This document shows positions 25,229-37,200 of a DNA stretch of 64,000 nucleotides, piece after piece (the first letter of the stretch is position 1; every line of letters starts with the position of its first letter). The position numbers were made by a program, and so were the translations under genes. Source of the stretch: Doryteuthis pealeii (taxonomy: Eukaryota > Mollusca > Cephalopoda > Myopsida > Loliginidae). The notes beneath the pieces were generated by a model. The model was not told where the DNA came from and made no database searches. It worked only from the letters and a program-made list of their open reading frames with translations. The stretch is from the NCBI GenBank assembly GCA_023376005.1, contig CM042141.1, positions 94,091,145-94,155,144 on the forward strand, given 5' to 3'.

Positions 25229-28200
25229 TCAATAAAAAAAAGCGTTCAGCATTTCACCTTTTGGTGTCTCATTTTTATTTAATAAATCAACCAGCTCTGT
25301 AAAATGTACTTGATGGTCGATTTCTGAAAATTATATTAAATCAAGTATTACATAAAATTACAAATCATGTTGTGTTTTTTTTAGTAAAAGTTGATTTAAG
25401 TAGATAAGTAATTGAATTAAGCAAATGTTAAAATTTTAGAAAGTGGTTCTTGTACAGTCAGAAAAAAGATGATAAGAATTATTTGAATTTATAAATATTG
25501 CACAATTGAAATAGAAGATTTGAAATTACAACAATAATAACAAGTGTGTTAGGGAAAAACAGAACACATATGCATTTTCTTGTGAAGTGAAATTTTGTAC
25601 AAATATCTTTTCTTTCTTGTAATATCTTCTATTTTGTCACAAAGGATTTGATTTACAGATTACACACTTTAACAATCATCCAATAACAACCACACGTAAA
25701 AAAAACTACAAAATGGTTGGCTTTAATACTAATTAACAGTGGATACTTTAATTACGAGTTCCCAAACTTACAGTTTTTTGAGTAAACGAGCTGTCACTCG
25801 GTCGAATTTTTTGTTTGAGTTGGGAGATAAATTAAAATTTTTTAAAAATGTGGGGTGTAAAAACCTTCTCCGTGGACTTTAATTCACTTTTAAAATGGAA
25901 GTCAAAAGTACTTGGACAAGAAACTTGTGAATTTAGATCAAACTTAATAACCAAATTCATACATTATTTATTTTTTACTATAAAACCACCATTACTTAAA
26001 AGTTTTTTTAATTACATAATTAAAAATTTTAAAGAAATATCAAAAGTTTTATTCATAATTTAAAAAATTTTTAAGAAAAAATATTTCAACTTGCATCCAA
26101 CAATTTGATTGCCAAATTCAAAAAAGAAGAATTTATTTAAAAACTAACCGTCAGTTTATCTTCAATTATATTCCAAAGTTCGGAGTAACGTTTTGGTTCT
26201 CTTTTGGCATTGTAACTGGAATAGCAGTCTGGGCTGAGCTGGTCCTATCCCAATTAAAAATTTTCCCATTCGCACCTACTAAATAGTAAATAAAAAAAGG
26301 AAGAAAAAAAAAATCATTACTTTTCTCATTTTAAATTTGATTGAATGTAATTTGTGTTTATCTTCAAGTAATTCCTATGTGTAATGGGCTAAACATTTGC
26401 TGGACTGCAACAATCGTTGGTAAGTTTGAGTTTCAAACTCCAGTCTATGCATTACATTCACTTTTTGAACTAATACCCTTGCGGAAAGCGTTGTAGACTC
26501 TCCCCGCTAGCTATGGATTAAATAGTACCACTACACTTCTTCTTACAAAAGATTGCCTTTGGCATTTAAATAACCCATGAAGTTTGATATGCCATTAAAC
26601 ATAGAACTAAACCAAACCTGCCTACCTTTTCATGAAATCTACCAGAACATGTTTTGTTAGTTCAATAATCTCATCATTAAAAACTGACAGCCATGGATAC
26701 CCATGATTCTCTCTCACCACATGTAGTGTACGAGGTCATCCCCCCCTAGTAGGTCTTCTTTTCACGGCTCCAGAATCTGCACTTGAGCTTAATGATGTAG
26801 GTTTTTTGCCTGGTCGCCTACCACTAGTGTGTTCATGTATAGTGGTCCACAGGCAGAATGTCTTATGGGTTTGTCCTTTGCTTCTCCAGAAATTCCCAGC
26901 ATGTCTTGTCTATCTAAATTAAGATGGTGTTTTACATAAAGAATAGCATTAGCGTTTCATGTATGCCACTGGGAGCCTTTACCCATAATTTTGAACCAAA
27001 CCCTTTATTTGAAATCCATTGGGGTAGATGTGTTCTCATTCCATTAAACCATGACCCAAGTTAAAAGTGTTTAAGCTATGTTAAGTTTCTATATTATTTT
27101 CCTCCATAGTCAGAAATTGAAACCTGCAAACATTCAGATGGAATGTCACTAAAAACTGTATTAAATCAACACTTATTATCCGTTACACCAGCGATCCCCA
27201 ACCTTTTTTTGCGCCACGGACCGTTTTCACTAAGACAATATTTTCAACCAGACCGGCCTTCATATGCTCCGGCCTACATTTTGACGATAATTGTTAATGA
27301 CGTAATCTAAATTAAGATAAATCATCACCAAGTGATCCTTATGTCAAATGCAAACATCAACACACAATAAAAAAACCCTCTTGTTTCATTAAATAATAAT
27401 CAACAACATCTCTGTAAAAAGAAGAATATTTTATTAGTTAGAACGAAAATCCTTTCTAAAAGAAATATGTGCGGCCTAGGTACTTTTAATGGCCCGCGGC
27501 TCGGGTACCGGGTCAAACCTGGTGGTTGGGACCCACGCATTACACATATGTCTAAGGTTTATAAGAAACATCTGAAAGATTGCCCTATTGGGGTTTTTCT
27601 GGGGGTTCTTCCCATGATTTTATTTTCCCAATCCTCTCATAAATAATAAAACTTAAAGTTTTTAAAAGAAAGAAAAAACTGTATTTAATGTTTGAGTAAA
27701 TTACATCAAGAATACAATTTTAGATGAAGTGTGAGATTTGTCTACGAATAGAAAGTTGATTGAATGTCGCTTATTTTGAGAAGACCCCACACACAGTGCT
27801 GTATGTATTAGAAGTGAAGCATCAAGTCTCTACAGTGCCCTTGTGTAGCAGGAGTTGACTGAAAACTCAACAAATTCAAAAGGAATTAAAAGAATTGAAT
27901 CATCATCAGATTTCAGTTTTGAAATATTTTAAAATATCAACTGATGTTGTTTTATTTTTCATGATAAAAAGACAAGATTGAATTATACACTATATTAGAT
28001 AAAATGTGACCATGGGAGCATCCCTCATCAGCTCTGGGTAGATAATCTTGATATGTTAGGGGAAAAGTGAGTTTGGCCAAAGCGAATAAATTTAAAAAAA
28101 AAAAATTTTTTCTAAATGGCACAGGACAAACAGTTAAAATCTTTGTAATTTTCAAGAAAAGGGAAAGATTTTACCCTAATTTAAGCTACGGGATGCTAAC

Positions 28201-31200
28201 TTATGAAAATGTTAAGAATGAAATACTTGTCAAATCTCCATCTTCTTAATCTCTGGAGAGAAACTAACATATATAAGAGGAGGTAAATCAGATATACATA
28301 CGGGGAAGAAAGGTGATAGGCAGAATGTAAAGTAAGTAGTTGATCTAGTTTTGACTTAATGCAAATACGATAATGAGAATTGAATGGAATTTTTTTCAAA
28401 ACAAACGCTCAATCTAAAGTCAAGGAATAACTTAGTAAATTTCATGTCTTAAACTAAATAGTACAAAAAAAGCCTTTAGATAAAAATTGATTCGCTTCAG
28501 ACTTTGAGTATATATAAAATAATCAAAATGAAATATATTTTTGTTAGGGGAGAGTACCTCCTAACAAACATTGTCTTTCATAAAAGTGGATTCAGGCAAA
28601 GAGGAGAAAGAGACAAGTAGCAATAGGAAGGAGGAGAAAAAAGATGGATTCATCATACATAACACGTGTGAACAGTAAAGCGTATTTTTTCTATATACAA
28701 ATCCTCCTGTACCATGGTACAGTAGAGAAATTCAAAACAATTATGTTGAATTTAAGATACAATTGTTTTCTATCTATTTAATTATTCGATTTTGTCCTGT
28801 GATGGAAGAAAGAAGAAGGAAAGGGGGCAAGAAATTGTCTTGCCTACTGGGATTGCACGCCGGCGTCCTCCGCATGCGAAAACAGATAGCGATGTAAGAA
28901 TGAGGAAGGATGCAAGTTTGATTGATGTGCCCGGATGTTGGACAACTAATAATGACGCATAAAATAAAAAGTAAGTCAACAAGGCGCGGGGACAGTAACA
29001 GTCGGGCATGCAGAAAGCAGTCGAGAAGAAGCGCTTTTCAGTAAGTGAAATGTGATTTTTGAACTGCTAAAGGATTATTTCGAGCTACGAGACAGGAATT
29101 TATTTTGGCTGCTAGAAGAAGATATAGGTGTTGACCACAGAGGTCTGAATTGTGAGAAGAGCTGAGGAACTGACTTGTTTTGTTCCCCTTGGCAGGAGCT
29201 TGTTGATTCTGAAGGTATATTTGCCCAATAATACCTACCCCCTCCATATAAACTTCCTAATATTTTGGGTTATAACATCTTTCACTAGAGAGAAGATGAT
29301 TCAGATGTTTTATTTGACATAATATATCAGACAGGTAAATCATTTATCTTTATTATAATGAGTTGTGGTGTCTGGTCTGTAACTGAAACTATAGTTATGT
29401 AGCAGTATAAATTCCTTTAGTTTTTACATGCAAATCCCCATGATTTTATTTTTTATTAAACCTCGATTAAAATTGTTACATTATTAATTACTCTGGCCTA
29501 TGACATAGTTATATAACATTGTTTATATATGCACAAATAAGTTAAGTTTACAGTGTTAACGGGAAGGCTATTTTGCATATGATCTTAAAAATATTTGGTT
29601 TAATAGATATCGGTGCCTTGTATTAATTGATTTCTAATTGTTGTGGTTTTGATTTTAATAAACAAGAAGCAAATCTCAGAGATAAATCTTAAACGAAAGT
29701 ACATTAACAAAGAAGAATAACTGTATTTTATATATTATAATCTATTTTAACTAATAGTTAAAATTAAGAAAATTTAGCAATGAAGAGGGAGGATGGAAAA
29801 GTAGTTTCAAAAATTACGTTCATCTCATTCGCTTTTACCTCCTCATGTTTCAATACATTTTTAATCTGCGTCTGATTAGCTTTCTTTATTATCTAATCTA
29901 TTATAATCAATTAAAACTAAATTACTGTGCAGCCGGATGGTCCATATGATTTACTAGTAGTGTAAAATTTAAAAAAAAAAATTAAAAACAGTGACTGTTT
30001 TTATTATATAAGGTGTCATGAATGAAATAGATAGAATCTGAGTGGCAATTTAGTCTATTAGGTATGATTAGATTGCAATTAATTTCTAGAAATTTAATTG
30101 TGTAGGGGATTCATTCTTATTGCATGAGTTCCATTTGAATAGCAAGGGCTGAAGGTTACTTCCTGTTGCCATAGGCACTAGCTGTGTATGTAAGTCACAT
30201 TATAAGAAAGTGCAAAGTCAACTCTAGCGTTTTGGCAGAGTTTACAGTATACTCCTGTTACAGGACATTGGTGAGACTTTTGCCCACCCATCTTCAGCAA
30301 TCACAATGCACAGCAACGAAACATGCTCAACATGTAACTTACATTTTCCTTTTCTACTAGTTATTATATCAAACTCTAAGAGCTACTCTACTAAAAGATA
30401 TTTAAGTATTTTTTTTCTAACCAGTTACATTTCAAGGCTTAACACTTCTCTAGTAAATAGTTCCTATTGTTAAATTTTGCTCTACATTTGTTAATTCTTC
30501 CTTGTAACTATATATGTTTGTATTTCTTTGTTAGTTAATATATAAATATCTCATATTATATTAGTGAAATAGATCGCTAATTAGGATGAGCCTATTCCGT
30601 AGTGACCAGGTGAATTCAGAGTTTTCTCTCGCTAGACTGGTTGCTAACATGGTAAGGAAAGAGCAGGTCTGCCCTACATTTACTATAGCTGGAGGAAGTA
30701 GTTTGATTTCCACCTTCCAAGGGTATTAGCGTGAGTGAACTGTTAGAGATAAGTTTGTCAGGATAAAAATATTCTGTTATTATTTGTCATTTTTTCTTCT
30801 ATTGTAATAAGGAAATAATATATTCAAGTCCATGTATGTTTACAATATGGAATTAAGTTTGATTCTACTGGGAATTTGAGGTTATTATCAGAAAATATCT
30901 CAAGAGATGAAACTTTGGAAAATTGAATCATCGCCTAAAACAAAATTCAAATAAACAAAACAGAAACTAATAATCGTTCAGTGGTGGAGATATTCAAAAA
31001 TGATGATATAGAAGATCAAACAATCATAAAAACTCTTTAGTATAGAAAAAGATAAAAATATAAAATTCATAACTAAAAAAGTGATTTAAAATTTCAAAAT
31101 TCATTTTCTTAAACTCAAAAACAGATAATGGTTAGGCAAGTTTTTTTTTTCCCATAGTAATTAAAATGTAGTTCTTTAAAGTGATAGCAGAACAAAATTA

Positions 31201-34200
31201 TTCTAATCTAAGTTAAACTGAGTTTTCACTGAGCATTTAAAAATTTCAAGTCCATTATATATGTGCGATTATTTATGGAGTGGGTACTATTCATTTTGAT
31301 AACAGCAAAAGATAGCCAGAATTTTATCTTTGAAAAAATTATAGTTAAAAACATGCAGATAACTGGCAAATATTTAAAGAGAATTAAACGATTTTTAAAA
31401 AAGTCGTCATTGTTAACTTATGGAAGCTAAAGAGCATTTATTGCTCTCTGACACATGATTTTTGACGAATTCAACGCATTCACAGTTTGTGACGATTCAA
31501 CGCATTAAAGCATTATAGATTCTTCATAAAGGAAGATTTATTCACAAAGTACATTGTTCTTTTATAATTTATTTATTTATTAAATTCATTCAAAAATAGT
31601 AAACTGGAATTAATACAGTATCTAATTAAATAAAAAATTAATATTGAATCATGAAATTAAACTGATGTTTCTTAAAAATCATATTTTAACACATAAATTT
31701 AAATATAAAGTAAAGATTATTTAAATATAATCTTAATTTTGATATCGACATTTCATTAAATTCGGATTATATTGTTAATTTTGCTGTTCTTTTAAATTGT
31801 TGTGCTATAAACAAATAAATTTTGTTCATGATTTTTAACATTATTCCGTTATTAAAGTAAAAAAAAAAATGAAAAAAAAAAAAATATTTTACGTTTTTTT
31901 TAACACTTACGCTTTTTCTTAAACTAAAAATTAAATTACTTTTTATCTATTGAGCATAGCTTTAAAATTCATTATTCAAAGCAATGTTACCGAAGTCAAA
32001 TCTGGTATTTTGAAACATACGAAATAGAATTTGTTCCTTCTAAATAACATATAGGGCCTCATATGTTTTTATACCTATCGTAAAAAAACAGGAGAGTTCT
32101 AATCATTTAGAGACAGGCGTCTTGCAACCTCTGACATCCTATATATATATATATAATATTATAACTATGGGGAGTGGAGGATTTAAATAAAATTGACAAA
32201 GTGTTGATAGAGGAAAGTTGGATAAACAGCATAAATGTAGTGGATTATTTTGCCTCCATATTGAATGACTTCAGTCAGCTTTATTGAACATAGGTACTTT
32301 GTTACTTTGGCTTTATAATGAAAAGGTGAATAGGTATGGATGAGGCATCAGACCTTTAACCCTACAAACCAAATACAATTATAAACTTAATGACAAACTA
32401 ACCGTTTATGGAAAAAAGTCATACCAAACCACCTCCCAAAACAATAAGGACTCACCAGCTTACACGCCAAAACCTAAACCCAACACCAACACCCCCAAGC
32501 GGAATCTACACCATATGGCACAAATGCTACATTCGGTGAACCAAGCAGTTGAAAAACATGTCATGAGCATTAAGAATCAATAAGACAAATGACAACAAAA
32601 ATGCCATTCACCACACAACTGACTTCAACCATACTATTAATTCACTACAATCACTACTTAAACCCATACATAATAAGAACTACGCATCTGTGCATTGGCA
32701 CTCATAGCAATAACAGAACAATAAAAAAAAGCGGGGTTTTTCAACCTCGATACATTATTGTAAAAATCAAATTCAAATGGATAAATAGAAATCCAACCAA
32801 AATACACCCAAAATCTCAAAACTTCTGCCAACTAAAGACTGATGACCTAAATTTCCTCACTACCAAATGACCTATTCCTGCACTCTGTGCACCATGACTA
32901 TCAAATTCCTCTAACACACATCAACACATCTGATCAACTCACATGACCACAGGGCTATATAAATTTCTCTTCCAAGTCACCGACTGAACCCTACAGAAAA
33001 AGAAAAAATCCCTCTAATCACCAACACACCCATGAAAGCTCAACCATAACCCATTCACTTTTCATTATAAAAAGCAAATGTACAAGTCCGTATGTTCAAT
33101 AAAGCTAAAAGCTTAATTCAACTATGAAAAATATCCACTAAATTTTATGCTGGTTTTGTGCTGTTTTATCCACACTCCCTCTATTCTCAGCTATATATAT
33201 ATATGTATATTTCTATAATATATATATATAATGATATATATGATGTCAATAAAAAAAGAGTCAGCATCACCTTTGGTGTCATCATTTTTATTTAATAAAT
33301 CAACAGCTCCTGTAAAAATGTACTGATGGTGATTCTGAAAATAATTAAATCAAGATATTACATAAAATTCAAATATGTTGTGTTTTTAGTAAAGTTGATT
33401 AAGTAGATAAGTAATGAATTAAGCAAATGTTAAAATTTTAGAAAGTGTTCTTGTACAGTCAGAAAAAGATGATAAGAATTTTGAATTTATTAATATGCAC
33501 AATTGAGAGAGATTTGAATTACAAATATATTAAAAGTGTGTTAGGAAAAACAGAACACATATGCATTTGTGAGTGAATTTGTACAAATATCTTTTCTTTC
33601 TTGTAATATCTTCTTTTTGTACAAAGGATTGATACAGATTACACACTAACAATCACCCAATAACAAACACGTAAAAAAAACTACAAAAGGTGGCTTTAAT
33701 ACTATACAGTGATACTTTAACTTACGAGTTCCCAAACTTACAGGTTTTCTGAGTAAGAGCTGTCACTCGGTCGATTTTTTTTTTTGAGTTGGGAGATAAA
33801 TAAATTTTAAAAATGTGGGGTAAAACCATTCTCCGTGGACTTTATCACTTAAAATGAAGTCAAAGTTCACTTGGACAAGAAATCCTGTGAATTTAGATCA
33901 AACTAATAACAAATTCATACATTATTTATTTTTTTACTATAAAAACACATTACTAAAGTTTTTTTTATTACATATTAAAAATTAAGAAATATCAAAGTTT
34001 TTATTACATAATTTAAAAATTAAGAATATCAACTGCATCCAACAATTTTGATGCAAATTCAAAAAGAAAGGAATTTATTAAAAACTAACCGTCAGTTTAT
34101 CTTCATTATATTTCCAAGTCGAGTAACGTTTGTTCTCTCTTTGGATTGTAACTGGAATATGCAGTCTGGGCTGGAGCTGTCTGATCCCATTAAAATTTTC

Positions 34201-37200
34201 CATTCGTCACTACTAATAGTAAGTAAAAAAGAAGAAAAAAAATCATACTTTCTCATTTTAATTTGATGATGTAATTGTGTTTATCTTCAAGGAATTCCTA
34301 TGGTGTAAATGGCTAACATGCTGGACTGCAACATCGTGGGTAAGTGAGTTCAAACTCCAGTCATGCTATTACATTCACTTTTGAACTAATACCCTTGGGA
34401 AGGTGTAGACCTCCCCTAGCTATGGATTAAATAGTACACTACACTTCTTCTACAAAGATGCTTTGGCATTAAATAACCCATGAAGGTGATATGCCATTAA
34501 ACAAAGAAACTAAAACCTGCTACTTTGATGAATTATACGAGAACATGTTTTGTAGTTAGTTCAATATCATCATCAGTAAACTGACAGCATGGATCCCATG
34601 ATTCTCTTCTACCACATGTATGTATCGTCATCACCCCCTAGTAGGTCTTCTCACGGCATCCAGAATCTGCACTGAGCTAATTGATGTAGGTTTTTTGCTG
34701 GTCTGCCTACCTAGTGTGTTCATGTATAGGTGTTCCACAGGAGAATGTCTTATGGGTTTGTCCTTGCTTCTCCAGAAATTCCAGCATTCTTGTCTATCTA
34801 AATTAGATGGTGTTACATAAAGAATAGGCATAGCGTTCATGTTGCCACTGGAGCCTTTACATAATTTTGAACCAAACCCTTTATTGAATCCATTGGGGTA
34901 GATTGTTCTCATTCCATAAACCATGACCAAGTAGGAAGTGTTAAGCTATGTTAAGTATTCTATATTATTTTCCTCCATAGTCAGAATTGAACCTGCAACA
35001 TTTCAGATGAATGTCACTTAAAACTGTATTAACTCAACACTTATATCCGTTACCAGCGATCCCAACCTTTTTTTGCGCCACGGACCGTTTTCATCTAAGA
35101 CAATATTTTCACAGACCGGGCCTTCATATGCTCCGGCCTACATTTGATCGATAATTGTTAATGAGTAATCTAATAATAAATCATCCGCAGTGATCTTATG
35201 TCAAATGCAAATCAACACACAATAAAAACTTTTGTTCATAAATTAATAATCAACACATTCTGTAAAAGAAATATTTATTTTAGAACGAAAATCCTTTCTA
35301 ATAAGAAATATGTGCGGCCGGGTACTTAATGGCCGCGGCTCGGTAACGGGTCACAACCTGGTGGTTGGGCCACTGCATTACACCATATGTCTAAGTTTAA
35401 TAAGAACCATCTGAAGATGGCCCTATTGGTTTTCTGGGGGTTCTTCCCATGATTTTTTTCCCCAATCCTATTTTCAACACAGGCGTGTGGGAGAAATCAG
35501 CACAGAATGCAAGCATGCATCTAGCCACAAGAGCTTCTCATAGATTCTCATTATTTTAATTAACTTTTCCAGGGATTCACCTAGTCACATGATTTAATTA
35601 ACAATCAGCATTCCACTCAGCTGAATCAGGGGTTAAAGCTTCCCATCAAACTTTTGGGTGATTTTGATGAATTACTTACAGGTAACTTTTAAATTTAAAT
35701 CCAACACTTCATTACAAAAATGATAGGCTATGCATATTCATTATGTAACAATAAGAAGAGGGCTATGCTACACTACCTAACATCCAAAATTTCCTGATAG
35801 AATTTATTTAAAAGTTGCATAATCTGTCAATGGTTGCAGTTGGGTCCAAAATAAAAAAATGAATTCTGCTGTAGTATAGTCACGTTGTCATAAAAGGCTT
35901 ATGTAGCATTGTTTGTAGGCCGGGCAGCTAACAGGACACTAGTGGCATTCAACATAGGTAGTGAATACAAAAAAATAATATGAAAGAATGTGGTGCAGAT
36001 AGGCATAAGTGGTTGTTTATTCTTGCTCACCCCATGGATCTTTTCAGTGAAATAGAATAGGTTAATCTTTTCTATCATAAATTCAATTCATTACCACTAT
36101 CTTGCAACATATGAGACTAGTTTAAAACACTCCCCAAAATCGAGCACACAAAACAGACGTCCGTCTCCTCAGAAACCCTGGCCAAAAAAATGTCCTCTTA
36201 CTTTCGCTTGTGGTGTCGGGGGTAGGGACATTTCCGCTCTTCTAAAGAAAATTTGGGACTTGGAAAATTTAGTACAGGTGTCATTCACCTGTGATTGGCT
36301 GACATACATTGAATGCTTTTATAATCTTAGCCCGCCAAAAACTTTCTTTTCTTTTTTCTTAGTTTTTTTTTTCCTCTTTAACCAGAAATTAGAAAAATTA
36401 CCATTTTCTTTTCAAGTTAAATTTTCTATAAACCGTTTAATTATGTTACATTGTAAAAGAATCGAAGGAATTAAAGAATTAAATACTAAGAAACCAAAAT
36501 CTACTTACTCATCATCATATAAATCTACTATTTTGGCATTTGGTTTAGTTCTTGGGAACGGCACAGGTGGCGTCCTTGCAGCTGTTGCTGGTCGTTGTTG
36601 TTGTTGTTGTTGCTGCTGCTGCTTCAGCTCGGGTAGTGACTTTGATTTAACAGCAGTCTGTTGAGGACTTGTCTGTGCTTTGTTCAATGAACTTTGTTTG
36701 ATCGGTGGTGGTCGAGCAGGAGGAGAATTTTTGTGAAAGATTTGAACGGATTCTCGAGGTGTGTTCACAAAGTCATCATCTTCATCATCCTCACTCCAAG
36801 TGTCACTTTTTCCTTTGTCATCATCTTCACTGTCTTGTTTCCATAATTCACGAGACCACTGCTTCGAAGGGGAATGGGTTAATGAACTGAAAAATAACAG
36901 ATAATCAGGAATAAGACAATGGTGGAAGAATTTTCAGAAGTTTTGAGGATCATAAAATACTGAGGACTTTTCTTATAGTTTCATTTTCAGAAATAGAATC
37001 AATTTTTTTCTCTTCCGTAGAAATAATACAATTACTTGCTTTATAGTGTAGAATGCTTATGACCTTAGAGGCTTACAGTCAAGTCATGTTGAAAGCACCG
37101 GTTCCCACTAGATCACTGAAGTTAAGCAGCTATAAGCCTGTTCAATACTTAGATGAGTGACCATTTGTTGACTTATGAATTTAACCCTTTATCTACCACT

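Larger units (their letters stand above)
21653..27635. repeat. Large direct repeat, copy B (insertion-rich)
   Basis: It matches A 13,530-19,175 in order but is about 6% longer through scattered extra single bases (for example exon 14 is 130 versus 127 and the hAT MITE 349 versus 333). Exons 14-16 are all frameshifted. At 27,635 it switches abruptly to sequence equal to A 11,107. Confidence 0.88.

Noticed and set aside
34631..34930. 99-codon minus-strand frame in copy C
   Set aside because: It lies in an intronic repeat, is not kept in copy B, and has no recognisable domain or splice phase with DZIP1.
36260..36664. 134-codon plus-strand frame with a cysteine run
   Set aside because: Antisense of the polyglutamine exon 13; the Cys run is the complement of the CAG/CAA repeat. 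No splice or start support.
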